A stretch of 64,000 nucleotides of DNA from NCBI RefSeq assembly GCF_002159835.1, contig NZ_NFJL01000011.1, positions 1 through 64,000 of the forward strand, written 5' to 3'. This document shows positions 16,108-26,876 of the stretch, piece by piece (the first letter of the stretch is position 1; the number at the start of each line of letters is the position of its first letter). This DNA comes from Blautia sp. An249. Its GTDB lineage: Bacteria; Bacillota; Clostridia; Lachnospirales; Lachnospiraceae. Made by a program: the position numbers and the translations under genes. The notes below the pieces were generated by a model. That model did not search any database and was not told the origin of the DNA. It was given only the letters and a program-made list of their open reading frames with translations.

Positions 16108-19100
16108 TTATTTCTGTTCCATGCTTTCATAAAACGCCTCGATCAGAGCCTGATCCCGATCCAGTCCTTTTTCTTCCATCTGCGTGGTAAGCTGCAGCAT
16201 GTTTTTATAATCATTTGGAATAATCTTTTTAAATTTCGGCAGATAGTCTGCAAAATGTTCCAGGACTTTCTGTCCTTTCTCAGAACCTGTAGCTGCCACA
16301 TGAGCCTCTATCAGTTCCTGAAGTTCTTTTATATCATATTTGCTTTCCATTTTTTCAATAGAAATCATTTTTTTATTGATGTTTCGGTAAAGCTCGTTTT
16401 TCTCATCCAACACATAGGCGATTCCCCCTGACATTCCGGCTGCAAAGTTTTTGCCTGTGCTGCCAAGTACGACGACTCTGCCTCCTGTCATATATTCGCA
16501 TCCGTGTTCTCCGACACCTTCCACGACAGCGTTGGCACCGGAATTTCTGACAGCAAACCGCTCTCCGGCCACTCCGTTAATGTAGGCGCTTCCGCTTGTA
16601 GCTCCGTATAAAGCCACATTTCCCACGATAATATTTTCTTCTGCTTTAAAGGTGCTCTCCTTTGGCGGATATACAATCAGTTTTCCGCCGGAAAGACCTT
16701 TTCCGAAGTAATCATTGCTGTCTCCACAGAGTTTCAGCGTCAGACCTCCTGGAATAAAGGCTCCGAAGCTCTGTCCTCCTGCTCCGTCGCATTCCACTGT
16801 AAAAGTATCCTCCGGAAGACCGTTTTTATACATTCTGGTAATTTCCGAACCGAAGATCGTTCCAAATGTCCGATCCACATTGGTTACATGGGTGTGCACA
16901 GAAGTCTTTTCTCCCGTTACCAGAGCAGTTTTCATTTTCTTTAACAGCACCTTCTCATCCTGTGTTTTTGAAAGCTGGAAATCATAGGCTTTTTCCGGCT
17001 GGAAGGTTACCGGGTTCTCTCCCTGGCAGGCAGGATACAGAATCTGGCTTAAATCGATTTTACCTGCATTGGGATGTTCTGCCTGGCCTTTGACTTTTAA
17101 CAAATCGGTGCGTCCCACCAGCTCATCTACGGTACGGACGCCCAGTTTAGCCATGTATTCCCTGAGTTCCTGGGCAATAAAGCGCATGAAGTTTACCACA
17201 TATTCCGGTTTTCCCTGGAAGCGCTTCCGAAGTTCCGGGTTCTGTGTGGCCACTCCCACAGGACAGGTATCCAGGTTGCAGACACGCATCATCACGCAGC
17301 CCATGGTTACCAGGGGTGCTGTGGCAAATCCGAATTCTTCCGCACCCAGTATGGCGGCGATTGCCACATCCCGGCCGCTCATAAGTTTACCGTCAGTTTC
17401 CACCCGTACCCGGTTGCGGAGTCCGTTCTGAATCAATGTCTGATGGGTCTCGGCCAGTCCCAGTTCCCAGGGAAGTCCTGCCTGATGAATGGAACTTCTG
17501 GGAGCCGCTCCCGTACCTCCGTCATAGCCGGAAATCAGGATAACCTGAGCTCCTGCCTTCGCCACGCCGGCAGCAACGGTTCCCACTCCGGCCTCTGATA
17601 CCAGTTTTACGGAAATATCCGCGTATTTATTGGCGCTTTTCAAATCGTAGATTAACTGAGCCAAATCCTCAATAGAATAAATATCGTGGTGAGGCGGCGG
17701 GGAGATCAGACTTACTCCCGGTGTGGAATGTCTGGTCCTGGCAATCCAGGGATAGACTTTCTTCGCCGGAAGATGTCCTCCTTCCCCGGGTTTTGCTCCC
17801 TGTGCCATCTTAATCTGAATTTCTCTGGCCGATACCAGGTAACGGCTGGTCACTCCGAAACGTCCGGAAGCTACCTGCTTGATGGCAGAACAGCGGTCAT
17901 TGTCTGTTCCCTGAGAATCCAGACGTTCTTCGCTTTCTCCTCCCTCTCCGGTATTGGACTTTCCATGAAGCTGGTTCATGGCCAGAGCCAGCGTCTCATG
18001 GGCTTCCTGAGAAATGGAACCGTAGGACATGGCTCCTGTTTTAAACCGTTTCACAATGGAGTCTACGCTTTCCACTTCATCAATTGATATTTCGGAAGAA
18101 GGATAGGCAAAATCCATCAGGCTTCTCAGATAGCCGCTCTGCTCCTGGTCTACCAGTTTTGTATATTCTTTAAACAGGGAGTAATCTCCTGTCCATGACG
18201 CCTGCTGAAGCAGATGGATGGTCTGGGGATTGTAGCGGTGTTTTTCTCCCTGGCTTCTCATTTTATGATATCCCACACTGTCTAAGGCTAAATCCACATC
18301 CAGTCCCAGCGGATCGAAGGCTTTGGCATGGAGGTTCTCCACATCCCTTGCGATATCCTCCAGAGTGATTCCGCCCACCCGGCTGACCGTGTTGGTAAAG
18401 TATTTGTCAATGACTTTCTGGGAAATTCCAATGGCCTCAAAGATTTTGGCGCCCTGATAGGACTGGATGGTGGAAATTCCCATTTTTGAAGCGATTTTCA
18501 CAATTCCGTGTAAAACAGCGCTGTTATAATCGTTTTCCGCCGCATAATAATCTTTATCCAGCATTTTATCATCAATTAACTGATGGATGGTCTCCAATGC
18601 AAGATAGGGATTGACTGCACTTGCTCCATACCCTAGCAAAGTAGCAAAATGATGGACTTCCCTGGGTTCTCCGGATTCCAGGATAATAGCCAGAGCCGTT
18701 CTTTTCTTGGTTTCAACCAAATGCTGATGAACAGCGGACACTGCCAGTAAGGACGGAATCGCCATCCGGTTCTCATCCACGCCCCGGTCAGAAAGTACCA
18801 GGATATTAGCCCCTTCCCGATAAGCCTTATCCACTTCCACAAACAGACGGTCAATGGCTCTTTCCAGCTTGGTTCCCATATAATAGGTAATAGGCACTGT
18901 AGCCACCTTAAAGCCGTCTACTTTCATATTTTTGATTTTCAGCATATCCGTATTGGTCAGAATCGGATTATTAATTTTCAGCACCTGACAGTTTTCCGGT
19001 TTTTCTTCCAGAAGATTTCCGTCACGTCCCACATAAACCGTGGTACTGGTTACAATCTCTTCCCGGATAGCATCAATGGGCGGATTGGTTACCTGTGCAA

Positions 19101-20634
19101 AAAGCTGTTTGAAATAATGAAACAGGGGCTGTCTCTTTTTCGCCAGTACGGCAAGAGGAATATCCGTTCCCATGGCTGCAATGGCTTCCGAACCGTTTAA
19201 TGCCATATTCCGGATGCTGCTTCTGTATTCTTCATAAGTATAACCGAAGGCTTTCTGCAGACGGGCCAGTTCTTCCCTGGAATAGGATTCCACCTTTTTG
19301 TTTGGAATTTTCAGGCTCTTCAGTTCTGTCAGATTGCTGTCCAGCCACTCGCCATAAGGCTGACTTTTCGCATAATATTCTTTTAATTCTTCATCATCTA
19401 AAATTTTTCCCTGAACCGTATCCACCAGTAAGATTTTACCGGGATGCAGTCTTTCTTTCAGCACAATCTTCTTTGGATCCAGCGCCAGAACTCCTACCTC
19501 GGAAGAGAGGATCATGTTTCCGTCGCTGGTAATGTAATAACGGGAAGGACGAAGTCCGTTTCGATCCAGCACGGCTCCCATCACATCTCCGTCGGAAAAA
19601 AGAATGGATGCAGGTCCGTCCCAGGGCTCCATCATCGTTGCGTAGTATTGGTAAAAGTCTCTCTTCTCCTGGGAAAGGGTCTGGTTGTTGGCCCATGGTT
19701 CCGGAATCAGAATCATCATAGCCAGAGGCAGATCCATTCCATTCATTACCAGAAACTCCAGGGTATTATCCAGCATAGCAGAGTCAGATCCCTGGGTGTT
19801 TACTACCGGAAGGACTTTATACAGCTCTCCCTTAAAATAATCCGATTCCATAGTTTCTTCCCTGGCCAGCATACGGTCAATATTTCCCCGAATGGTGTTG
19901 ATTTCTCCGTTATGGACAATGAACCGGTTGGGATGGGCTCTCTCCCAGCTTGGATTCGTGTTGGTACTGAAGCGGGAATGAACCAGTGCAATGGCGGACT
20001 GGTAATCCGGATCCTGGAGATCCGCAAAGAAAGTGCGAAGCTGTCCCACCAAAAACATTCCTTTATATATAATGGTTCTGCTGGACATGGAAACCACATA
20101 AGTCATGTCATTACTCTGTTCAAAAATCCGGCGTGCAATGTAAAGCTTCCGGTCAAAATCCAGACCTTTTTCCACATCTTCCGGCTTTTCAATAAAAGCC
20201 TGCATAATATTGGGCATACATTCTTTTGCCTTATGTCCCAGTACCTCCGGGTGAATGGGCACCTGACGCCATCCCAGGAATTTCAGTCCTTCTTTTTCCA
20301 CGATGATTTCGAACATCTTTTTCGCCTGGTTCCGTTTCAGCTCATTCTGAGGGAAAAACAGCATGGCAACTGCATATTCTCTCTCTCCTCCAATGGCGAT
20401 ATTTTCTTTTTTACATACCTTTTGAAAAAATTTATGGGAGATCTGGACGAGAATACCCACGCCGTCTCCTGTCTTTCCTTCTGCGTCTTTTCCTGCCCGG
20501 TGCTCCAGATTCTCAACAATCTTTAAAGCGTTCTCCACGGTGGTATGACTCTTTTTTCCTTTTATATTGACAACTGCTCCGATTCCGCAATTATCATGTT
20601 CAAACTCCGGCCGATACAAACTTTTCTCTCTCAT
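16108..20634 (-). CDS. gltB: glutamate synthase large subunit
   Basis: This subunit converts glutamine and 2-oxoglutarate into two glutamates. It is 1508 residues with all expected parts. The N-terminal glutaminase domain has nucleophile Cys16 ([10 protein letters not shown]), exposed after removal of a short propeptide. The central and FMN-binding synthase domains follow ('[14 protein letters not shown]', '[10 protein letters not shown]'). The 3Fe-4S ligand motif is [12 protein letters not shown], and a C-terminal beta-helix is rich in Gly ('[21 protein letters not shown]'). The ATG at 20634 overlaps the end of pyrG by 35 bases. The ribosome-binding site GAGGAGGAGG lies within pyrG, implying coupled translation. 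Confidence 0.97.
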   Translation of the reverse strand: MREKSLYRPEFEHDNCGIGAVVNIKGKKSHTTVENALKIVENLEHRAGKDAEGKTGDGVGILVQISHKFFQKVCKKENIAIGGEREYAVAMLFFPQNELKRNQAKKMFEIIVEKEGLKFLGWRQVPIHPEVLGHKAKECMPNIMQAFIEKPEDVEKGLDFDRKLYIARRIFEQSNDMTYVVSMSSRTIIYKGMFLVGQLRTFFADLQDPDYQSAIALVHSRFSTNTNPSWERAHPNRFIVHNGEINTIRGNIDRMLAREETMESDYFKGELYKVLPVVNTQGSDSAMLDNTLEFLVMNGMDLPLAMMILIPEPWANNQTLSQEKRDFYQYYATMMEPWDGPASILFSDGDVMGAVLDRNGLRPSRYYITSDGNMILSSEVGVLALDPKKIVLKERLHPGKILLVDTVQGKILDDEELKEYYAKSQPYGEWLDSNLTELKSLKIPNKKVESYSREELARLQKAFGYTYEEYRSSIRNMALNGSEAIAAMGTDIPLAVLAKKRQPLFHYFKQLFAQVTNPPIDAIREEIVTSTTVYVGRDGNLLEEKPENCQVLKINNPILTNTDMLKIKNMKVDGFKVATVPITYYMGTKLERAIDRLFVEVDKAYREGANILVLSDRGVDENRMAIPSLLAVSAVHQHLVETKKRTALAIILESGEPREVHHFATLLGYGASAVNPYLALETIHQLIDDKMLDKDYYAAENDYNSAVLHGIVKIASKMGISTIQSYQGAKIFEAIGISQKVIDKYFTNTVSRVGGITLEDIARDVENLHAKAFDPLGLDVDLALDSVGYHKMRSQGEKHRYNPQTIHLLQQASWTGDYSLFKEYTKLVDQEQSGYLRSLMDFAYPSSEISIDEVESVDSIVKRFKTGAMSYGSISQEAHETLALAMNQLHGKSNTGEGGESEERLDSQGTDNDRCSAIKQVASGRFGVTSRYLVSAREIQIKMAQGAKPGEGGHLPAKKVYPWIARTRHSTPGVSLISPPPHHDIYSIEDLAQLIYDLKSANKYADISVKLVSEAGVGTVAAGVAKAGAQVILISGYDGGTGAAPRSSIHQAGLPWELGLAETHQTLIQNGLRNRVRVETDGKLMSGRDVAIAAILGAEEFGFATAPLVTMGCVMMRVCNLDTCPVGVATQNPELRKRFQGKPEYVVNFMRFIAQELREYMAKLGVRTVDELVGRTDLLKVKGQAEHPNAGKIDLSQILYPACQGENPVTFQPEKAYDFQLSKTQDEKVLLKKMKTALVTGEKTSVHTHVTNVDRTFGTIFGSEITRMYKNGLPEDTFTVECDGAGGQSFGAFIPGGLTLKLCGDSNDYFGKGLSGGKLIVYPPKESTFKAEENIIVGNVALYGATSGSAYINGVAGERFAVRNSGANAVVEGVGEHGCEYMTGGRVVVLGSTGKNFAAGMSGGIAYVLDEKNELYRNINKKMISIEKMESKYDIKELQELIEAHVAATGSEKGQKVLEHFADYLPKFKKIIPNDYKNMLQLTTQMEEKGLDRDQALIEAFYESMEQK

Positions 20635-22249
20635 CCTTTTCCTCCTCCTCTTTTTTCTTTTGTGCTGCTGCTATAAATCCCCGAAACAGCGGATGTGCCC
20701 GGTTGGGTCTGGATTTTAATTCCGGATGTCCCTGCACGCCCACAAAGAAGGGGTGTTCTTTTAATTCCATCATCTCCACAATCCTTCCGTCAGGGGAAAG
20801 ACCGGAGAAAATTACACCGTGACGTTCATAATCCTCCCGGTATTCATTATTTACTTCATAACGGTGACGATGCCGTTCGGAAATCTCTGTTTTTTGGTAC
20901 AGGGAAAAGGCTTTTGTACCCTCCTGCAAAATACAGGGGTAAGCTCCCAGACGAAGGGTCCCTCCAATGTCTTCTACCTGACTCTGATCCGGCATTAAAG
21001 CAATCACCGGGTGACTGGTCTTTGGATCAAATTCCACACTGTGGGCATCCCGGTAGCCCAATACCTCTCTAGCAAATCCTACCATAGCCATCTGCATTCC
21101 CAGACAGATTCCCAGATAGGGAATTCCATGTTCTCTCGCATAAGAGCCGGCAAGAATCATTCCTTCCGTTCCCCTCTCTCCGAATCCTCCGGGAACCAGA
21201 ATCCCGTCGGCATCTCCCAGTATGTTTTCCATATTGTCTTCTTTTAAAAGCTCCGAATCCACCCATTTAATATTCACACTGCATCTCTGGGCAATTCCTC
21301 CGTGCTTCAAAGCCTCTACCACACTGATGTAGGCGTCGTGAAGCTGTATATATTTTCCTACCAGAGCAATGGTAATTTCTGTTTTCGGATGTTTTAAGGC
21401 TTCCACCATTTCTTTCCATTCCGTTAAATCCGGAACCGGACAGTCCAGATGGAGACATTCTAAAACCACCTGAGCCAGATGCTCCTCTTCCATAGCCAGC
21501 GGAGCTTCATATAAATATTCTACGTCCAGGTTCTGGAGAACATGATTGCTGGGAACATTACAAAACATGGAAATCTTATCTTTCAGCTCCCCGGGAACTT
21601 CCTGTTCCGACCGGCAGACTAAAATATCGGGCCAGATTCCCATTCCCTGCAGCTCTTTTACGCTGGCCTGGGTAGGTTTCGTTTTCATTTCTCCGGAAGC
21701 TTTCAGATAAGGAATTAAAGTTACATGAATCAGAATTACATTCTCTTTTCCTTTCTCTCTCTGGAACTGCCGGATAGCCTCTAAAAAGGGCTGACTTTCA
21801 ATATCGCCCACGGTTCCGCCCACCTCAATAATTGCGATTCGCTCTTCCCGGGGGCTCTTTTCTTTATAAAAGCGGCTCTTTATTTCATTGGTAATGTGAG
21901 GAATCACCTGTACCGTTCCTCCTCCGAAATCTCCGTGCCGCTCTTTCTGAAGCACCGACCAGTAAATTTTTCCGGTTGTAACATTGGAATTTTCATCCAG
22001 ATTTTCATCAATAAACCGTTCATAGTGGCCCAGATCCAAATCCGTTTCTGTCCCGTCTTCTGTTACAAATACTTCTCCGTGCTGCGTCGGATTCATTGTT
22101 CCCGGATCAATATTAATGTAAGGGTCAAATTTCTGCATGGTCACCTGATATCCTCTGGCCTTTAAAAGTCTTCCCAGAGAAGCGGCTGTAATTCCCTTTC
22201 CAAGTCCGGAAACAACTCCGCCCGTAACAAATACATATTTTACAGACAT
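20600..22249 (-). CDS. pyrG: CTP synthase
   Basis: This enzyme converts UTP to CTP using glutamine as nitrogen donor. It is 549 residues. The N-terminal synthase domain begins '[17 protein letters not shown]' with the P-loop. The C-terminal class I glutaminase has the nucleophile in GICLGMQMA and the His-Glu in [12 protein letters not shown]. It is the first gene of a pyrG-gltB-gltD operon, so a glutamine consumer is joined to the glutamate synthase genes. Its roughly 200-base leader is highly structured and contains an ANTAR-like hexaloop. A mechanism like the reiterative transcription described for Bacillus pyrG is not evident, because I see no GGG at the predicted start. Confidence 0.97.
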   Translation of the reverse strand: MSVKYVFVTGGVVSGLGKGITAASLGRLLKARGYQVTMQKFDPYINIDPGTMNPTQHGEVFVTEDGTETDLDLGHYERFIDENLDENSNVTTGKIYWSVLQKERHGDFGGGTVQVIPHITNEIKSRFYKEKSPREERIAIIEVGGTVGDIESQPFLEAIRQFQREKGKENVILIHVTLIPYLKASGEMKTKPTQASVKELQGMGIWPDILVCRSEQEVPGELKDKISMFCNVPSNHVLQNLDVEYLYEAPLAMEEEHLAQVVLECLHLDCPVPDLTEWKEMVEALKHPKTEITIALVGKYIQLHDAYISVVEALKHGGIAQRCSVNIKWVDSELLKEDNMENILGDADGILVPGGFGERGTEGMILAGSYAREHGIPYLGICLGMQMAMVGFAREVLGYRDAHSVEFDPKTSHPVIALMPDQSQVEDIGGTLRLGAYPCILQEGTKAFSLYQKTEISERHRHRYEVNNEYREDYERHGVIFSGLSPDGRIVEMMELKEHPFFVGVQGHPELKSRPNRAHPLFRGFIAAAQKKKEEEEKDEREKFVSAGV

Positions 22250-22297
22250 TCCTGCTTCCTCCTCAAACCAGTTTTTCTATTTATGAAGCCCTGCTGC

Positions 22298-22411
22298 AAA
22301 ACGAAAAGCGCCTGAACAACCCTCCCGTCAAATCTGCTCTCTGTTTTCTTAGTATTGGTAGAAATACAGAAAATATCAGATGACCGGTTTCGTGTTCAGA
22401 CGCCATTGTCT
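22298..22411 (-). promoter_or_regulatory. ANTAR-type attenuator in the pyrG-gltBD leader
   Basis: On the minus strand, AGAC-AATGGC-GTCT (22398-22411) is a hexaloop hairpin with A1 and G4. Its GGC-GTCT continues as GCGTCTGAACA, which pairs over 11 bp with TGTTCAGGCGC (22308-22318), followed by the U-rich CTTTTCGTTTT. Between these arms further nested stems can form, for example GTATT-TCTACC-AATAC. The long hairpin and the hexaloop exclude each other, as in the glnA and glnN leaders. Confidence 0.6.
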
Positions 22412-22462
22412 TCTACAGGAAACATATTCTAATTGTAATCGGCTTCAAAAAACCATGGAAAT

Positions 22463-22491
22463 ACTATAAACTAAATTCTTTCATTTGTAAA
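22463..22491 (-). promoter_or_regulatory. promoter of pyrG-gltBD
   Basis: TTTACA, 17 bases, TATAGT on the minus strand, about 215 bases upstream of pyrG. A weaker second candidate (TTGAAG, 16 bases, TATGTT) lies closer and would place the hexaloop near the transcript 5' end. The 385-base gap between pyrG and glnN holds only these promoters and the two attenuators. Confidence 0.6.
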
Positions 22492-22528
22492 TCCCCAAAT
22501 TTTCAAAATTCTTTTTTTAAAAAAGGGA

Positions 22529-22556
22529 TTGACAATTTACAGATTTGGTGTATACT
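22529..22556 (+). promoter_or_regulatory. promoter of glnN-purF
   Basis: TTGACA, 16 bases, TATACT. The predicted start near 22563 is immediately upstream of the attenuator. Confidence 0.8.
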
Positions 22557-22564
22557 CTTCCCAT

Positions 22565-22607
22565 AAAGCAACGGCGCTTTGGACTTTTTGTCCGAAGTGC
22601 CTTTTTT
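22565..22607 (+). promoter_or_regulatory. ANTAR-type attenuator in the glnN leader
   Basis: AAAGC-AACGGC-GCTTT (22565-22580) forms a five-bp hairpin with a hexaloop carrying A1 and G4. GGCGCTTTGGAC (22573-22584) can instead pair with GTCCGAAGTGCC (22590-22601), loop TTTTT, followed by TTTTTTATT, a full intrinsic terminator. The folds share bases, so a protein holding the hexaloop would prevent termination. Confidence 0.8.
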
Positions 22608-22634
22608 ATTGTCATCAGAAAGGAGAACCTGAAT

Positions 22635-24731
22635 ATGAAAAATGTTCCTGAATTATACGGAAGCCTGGTATTTAATGACAAAGTTATGAGGGATAAACTT
22701 CCGAAAGACATGTATAAAGCCCTGAGAAAAACCATTGAAAACGGAACTCATCTAGAACTGGATGTGGCCAATTCCGTGGCCGTTGCCATGAAAGAATGGG
22801 CGGTAGAACACGGCGCTACTCATTTTACCCACTGGTTTCAGCCCATGACCGGATTTACCGCTGAGAAACATGACAGCTTTATTACCCCTATTGGAGACGG
22901 GGAAATCATTATGGACTTCTCCGGCAAAGAACTGATTAAGGGAGAGCCGGATGCTTCCAGTTTCCCGTCCGGAGGTCTTCGGGCCACCTTTGAAGCCCGT
23001 GGTTATACTGCCTGGGATCCCACTTCTCCCGCTTTCATTAAAGACAGAACTCTTTACATTCCAACTGCTTTCTGTTCTTACAGCGGAGAAGCCCTGGATA
23101 AGAAAACTCCTCTTCTGCGTTCCATGGAAGCCTTAAGCAAGGAGGCCGTACAGCTCCTTCATCTCATTGGCAAGAAAGACGTTTCTCATGTCTCTACTAC
23201 TGTGGGACCGGAACAGGAATACTTCCTGGTAGATAAAGATCTGTACCTGCAGAGAAAAGATCTGCAGTTCTGCGGACGGACTCTTATCGGCTCTTCCGCA
23301 CCAAAAGGCCAGGAAATGGAAGATCACTATTTCGGCTCTTTAAAGCCCCGCGTATCTTCTTACATGCATGATTTAGACGAAGCCCTCTGGAAACTGGGGA
23401 TTCCTTCTAAGACCAAACATAACGAAGTGGCTCCTGCCCAGCACGAACTGGCTCCTGTTTTTGATACTGCCAATGTGGCCGTGGATCATAACCAGCTTAC
23501 TATGGAAATTATGAAGAAAGTGGCTCAGAAACATAACCTGGTATGCCTCCTTCACGAAAAACCTTTTGAAGGGATTAACGGAAGCGGCAAACATAACAAC
23601 TGGTCCATGATTACCAATACCGGCGCAAATTTACTGGAACCGGGGAAAACACCTGCTGAAAATACCCAGTTCTTATTGTTCCTGGCAGCAGTCATTCAGG
23701 CTGTGGACGACTATGCCGACTTAATGCGTCTTTCCGTAGCTACTGCCGGAAATGACCATCGTCTCGGAGCCAATGAAGCGCCCCCTGCCATTGTATCCAT
23801 TTTCCTGGGAGATCAACTGACGCAGATTCTGGATTCCATTGAAAACGATACCTACTTCAATACCCAAAGAGACGTACAGATGGAAACAGGCGCAACGGTA
23901 CTGCCTCACTTTATTAAAGATACCACAGACAGAAACCGTACTTCTCCCTTTGCTTTCACCGGAAACAAATTTGAATTCCGTATGCTTGGCTCCTCCCTTT
24001 CTGTGGCAGGTCCTAACATTATTTTAAATACAGCAGTGGCCGAGGTTCTCAGCCAGTTTACCAAAGAGCTTTCCTCTGCTGCTCCTGAAGAGATGGAAAG
24101 CGCAATTCATAACCTGTTAAAAACGACCATTAAAAATCATAAACGGATTATCTTTAACGGCAACGGCTATACCGATGAATGGGTAGAAGAAGCAAAACGC
24201 CGCGGCCTGGATAATTTAGTTTCCACTCCGGAAGCCCTGCCCCGTTTTGTATCTGATAAGAGTATTGATTTATTTACAAAACATCATATTTTCACCACTG
24301 AGGAGCTGCATTCCAGATATGAAATCATGATGGAAAATTATGAGAAGACCATTCATATTGAAGCAAAGACCATGGAAGAAATGGTGCAGAAAGATTTCCT
24401 TCCGGCTCTTTTAAGCTATCTTGAAAAGGTATCTTCTGCAGCCCTTTCCAAAAAAGCCTTCCTTCCTCAGTTATCTGTATCCTGCGAAGAACAGCTTGTG
24501 ACAAAGCTCAGCGATTCCTACGCGGCAATTACCGGAGGGCTTGAAAAATTAACTGCAGATACCCAGACGGCTGAAGCTCTCACAGATGTTTTAGAAGCCT
24601 CTCTGTATTACCGCAGAACCATCTTAAAAGATATGGAAGAGCTCCGTTCTTCTGTAGATGCGGCAGAAAGGCTGATTCCAGACAACTATCTGCCCTATCC
24701 TACTTATGACAAACTTTTATTTTCCATTTAA
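22635..24731 (+). CDS. glnN: glutamine synthetase type III
   Basis: This is the large dodecameric glutamine synthetase found in Clostridia, Bacteroides and cyanobacteria. It is 698 residues, against about 440 for GSI, and unrelated in length to the glnA product at 13-14 kb. Family segments include 'THFTHWFQPMTG', 'VGPEQEYFLV', 'HNEVAPAQHELAP' and 'GSGKHNNWSM' with the catalytic and nucleotide-binding residues. I set the start at 22635, after AAAGGAGAA. Earlier codons lie in the terminator. purF follows after 12 bases, so a glutamine maker and a glutamine user are co-transcribed. Confidence 0.96.
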   Translation: MKNVPELYGSLVFNDKVMRDKLPKDMYKALRKTIENGTHLELDVANSVAVAMKEWAVEHGATHFTHWFQPMTGFTAEKHDSFITPIGDGEIIMDFSGKELIKGEPDASSFPSGGLRATFEARGYTAWDPTSPAFIKDRTLYIPTAFCSYSGEALDKKTPLLRSMEALSKEAVQLLHLIGKKDVSHVSTTVGPEQEYFLVDKDLYLQRKDLQFCGRTLIGSSAPKGQEMEDHYFGSLKPRVSSYMHDLDEALWKLGIPSKTKHNEVAPAQHELAPVFDTANVAVDHNQLTMEIMKKVAQKHNLVCLLHEKPFEGINGSGKHNNWSMITNTGANLLEPGKTPAENTQFLLFLAAVIQAVDDYADLMRLSVATAGNDHRLGANEAPPAIVSIFLGDQLTQILDSIENDTYFNTQRDVQMETGATVLPHFIKDTTDRNRTSPFAFTGNKFEFRMLGSSLSVAGPNIILNTAVAEVLSQFTKELSSAAPEEMESAIHNLLKTTIKNHKRIIFNGNGYTDEWVEEAKRRGLDNLVSTPEALPRFVSDKSIDLFTKHHIFTTEELHSRYEIMMENYEKTIHIEAKTMEEMVQKDFLPALLSYLEKVSSAALSKKAFLPQLSVSCEEQLVTKLSDSYAAITGGLEKLTADTQTAEALTDVLEASLYYRRTILKDMEELRSSVDAAERLIPDNYLPYPTYDKLLFSI

Positions 24732-24743
24732 GGAGACTCGGAC

Positions 24744-26147
24744 ATGGAAGACTTGACAAACGCTCAAACAGGTATTAAAGAAGCCTGCGGTGTATTCGGC
24801 ATTTATCAATTTCACAAAGGTAACGTATTTTCTCTTATCCATTCCGGACTTTATGCCCTCCAGCACCGCGGGCAGGAAGCCTGTGGGATCGCTGTTTCTG
24901 ATACAGAAGGTGAACGCGGAAACATTCGATCCCGCAAAGGCCCCGGACTGGTCAGTGAGGTATTCAAAAATTCCAAGGAAGAAGATTTCTGCGGAAACCT
25001 GGGAATCGGACACGTCCGTTACTCCACCACCGGAGCCTCTGTTGCTGAAAACGCACAGCCTTTGGTCTTAAAATATGCAAAGGGCACCATCGCCCTGGCC
25101 CATAATGGAAATCTGGTAAATGTTTCTCCTCTTCGGGAGGAACTGGAACGTGCCGGCACCGTTTTTCATACAACAACCGATTCAGAGGTTATCGCCTGCC
25201 TGATTGCCAGAGAGCGGGTTCGCTCCCACTCTGTGGAAGAGGCGGTTCTTAAAGCCGTCTCCAGATTAAACGGCGCTTATGGACTGGTGATTATGAGTCC
25301 CAGAAAATTAATTGGAGTGCGGGATCCCTGGGGATTAAAGCCTCTGTGCCTGGGAAAGCTTGAGGATGCCTATCTTCTCGCTTCAGAAAGCTGTGCCCTG
25401 ACCTCTATCGGCGCGGAATTTGTCAGAGACATTGAACCGGGAGAACTGATTACTATCACTCCCGATGGAATTACCTCTAAACGCTTTACCCATCCAATGG
25501 CAGAAAAAGAAGCCCGCTGCATCTTTGAATATATTTATTTTGCCCGGCTGGACAGCACCATCGACGGTGTTTCCGTCTACGAATCCCGGATTCAAAGCGG
25601 CAAAGCCCTGGCCAGATCTCATCCTGTGGATGCAGATCTGGTTATCGGGGTTCCGGATTCCGGCCTGACAGCCGCTAAAGGTTATTCCCTCCAGTCAGGG
25701 ATTCCTTTCGCACTGGCTTTCTATAAAAACAGCTATGTGGGACGGACTTTTATTAAACCCACACAGGAAGAACGGCAGACAGCCGTATCCCTGAAACTGA
25801 ATGTCCTGGCCTCTGTGGTGGCAGGCAAACGGTTGGTTCTGGTGGACGACTCCATTGTCCGGGGCACCACTATCGCGGCTCTGATTCAGATGTTAAAAAA
25901 GGCAGGAGCAAAGGAAATCCATGTGCGGATTAGCTCACCGCCCTTTCTGCATCCCTGTTATTTCGGCACCGATGTTCCGTCCAACCGCCAGTTGATAGCC
26001 TCTTCCAAAACTCCGGAAGAGATCTGTCGGTCCATCGGCGCAGATTCTCTGGGCTATCTGGATTTAAAAGATCTGCCGTCCATTGCCGGAGGCCTTCCCA
26101 TCTGTAAGGCCTGCTTCGACGCCGACTATCCTATGGAGATTTCTTAG
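24744..26147 (+). CDS. purF: amidophosphoribosyltransferase
   Basis: This is the first step of purine synthesis: PRPP and glutamine give phosphoribosylamine. It is 467 residues. The nucleophile Cys15 in EACGVFGIY becomes N-terminal after loss of a 14-residue propeptide. The PRPP-binding loop is LVLVDDSIVRGTT. Candidate Fe-S ligands (ARCIFEY, HPCYFG and CKAC near the C-terminus) match the Bacillus-type, cluster-containing enzyme. AAGGAGA precedes ATG. It is the second gene of the glnN operon. No other pur genes are nearby, so it is separated from the main purine cluster. It overlaps the convergent queH by four bases. Confidence 0.96.
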   Translation: MEDLTNAQTGIKEACGVFGIYQFHKGNVFSLIHSGLYALQHRGQEACGIAVSDTEGERGNIRSRKGPGLVSEVFKNSKEEDFCGNLGIGHVRYSTTGASVAENAQPLVLKYAKGTIALAHNGNLVNVSPLREELERAGTVFHTTTDSEVIACLIARERVRSHSVEEAVLKAVSRLNGAYGLVIMSPRKLIGVRDPWGLKPLCLGKLEDAYLLASESCALTSIGAEFVRDIEPGELITITPDGITSKRFTHPMAEKEARCIFEYIYFARLDSTIDGVSVYESRIQSGKALARSHPVDADLVIGVPDSGLTAAKGYSLQSGIPFALAFYKNSYVGRTFIKPTQEERQTAVSLKLNVLASVVAGKRLVLVDDSIVRGTTIAALIQMLKKAGAKEIHVRISSPPFLHPCYFGTDVPSNRQLIASSKTPEEICRSIGADSLGYLDLKDLPSIAGGLPICKACFDADYPMEIS

Positions 26148-26779
26148 ATCCTTCCCGCTCTTCTGGCCTCTTCTCTGGAGAAGACGCAGCCGCAGTAGTT
26201 CTGTCTGTAAAGTCCGTATTCGGAGGAGAGTTCAATGGAGCGTTTATAACCGTTTTTCTTCTTGAAATCGGAGGGGAGATGAAGAACCTGATACTGTTCT
26301 TCCAGCTCTTCTCCGATTTCATTTATTTTCCCTGCATTTTTCAGAGGGCTGATGGACAGCGTGGTGGTAAAATAGTCATAACCGCCTTCCGCCGCCAGTC
26401 TGGCGCTCTCCTCCATTCTCATCCGATAACAGGCAAAACACCTCTCCTGCCCTTCCGGAAGTTCCTCCATTCCTTTTGCCATAGTGAAGAATCTCTGTGG
26501 ATCGTAGCTCCCTTCCTGCATCTGTATGGGATACCGGGCCGGAAGCTTTTGAACCAGCTTTTTTAATTCCTGCACCCGTTTTTCATATTCTTCTTTCGGA
26601 TAGATATTCGGATTATAGTAAAAAACCGTTATTTTAAAGTAAGAAGACAGATACTCCAATACATAGCTGCTGCAGGGAGCGCAGCAACTGTGAAGAAACA
26701 GAGTGGGAACTCTGTTTTCCCTCTGAAAGTCCTCTAACAGCTTCTCCAGTTCTTTTTGATAATTTCTCTGATTTGCCAT
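26144..26779 (-). CDS. queH: epoxyqueuosine reductase QueH
   Basis: This enzyme reduces epoxyqueuosine to queuosine in tRNA, the final step of Q synthesis, and is the non-cobalamin alternative to QueG. It is 211 residues. The cysteine motifs expected for the metal/Fe-S site are present: HSCCAPCSSYV near residue 30, CFACYRMRM in the middle, and YCGCVFS near the C-terminus. The ribosome-binding site is weak (GAGAGA). An extended -10 (TGCTATAAT) lies about 40 bases upstream. tgt, the enzyme inserting the Q precursor, is 34 kb away in the same window. Confidence 0.92.
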   Translation of the reverse strand: MANQRNYQKELEKLLEDFQRENRVPTLFLHSCCAPCSSYVLEYLSSYFKITVFYYNPNIYPKEEYEKRVQELKKLVQKLPARYPIQMQEGSYDPQRFFTMAKGMEELPEGQERCFACYRMRMEESARLAAEGGYDYFTTTLSISPLKNAGKINEIGEELEEQYQVLHLPSDFKKKNGYKRSIELSSEYGLYRQNYCGCVFSREEARRAGRI

Positions 26780-26876
26780 AGTCTCTCATTCTCTCTTTCT
26801 ATTTTCCAGAAGATATTATAGCACATTCCCTTTTGCAAGTCATAGGATAAACTATATTCTATATGGAGGTTTTTCT

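Noticed and set aside
19444-20526. 360-residue open frame on the plus strand
   Set aside because: Lies wholly antisense to gltB, has no ribosome-binding site and gives a composition without domains; a shadow of the real gene.
20600-20634. 35-base overlap of pyrG and gltB as a sequencing error
   Set aside because: Both ends are consistent: gltB has a strong ribosome site inside pyrG and the propeptide-Cys16 start is normal, so the overlap looks real.
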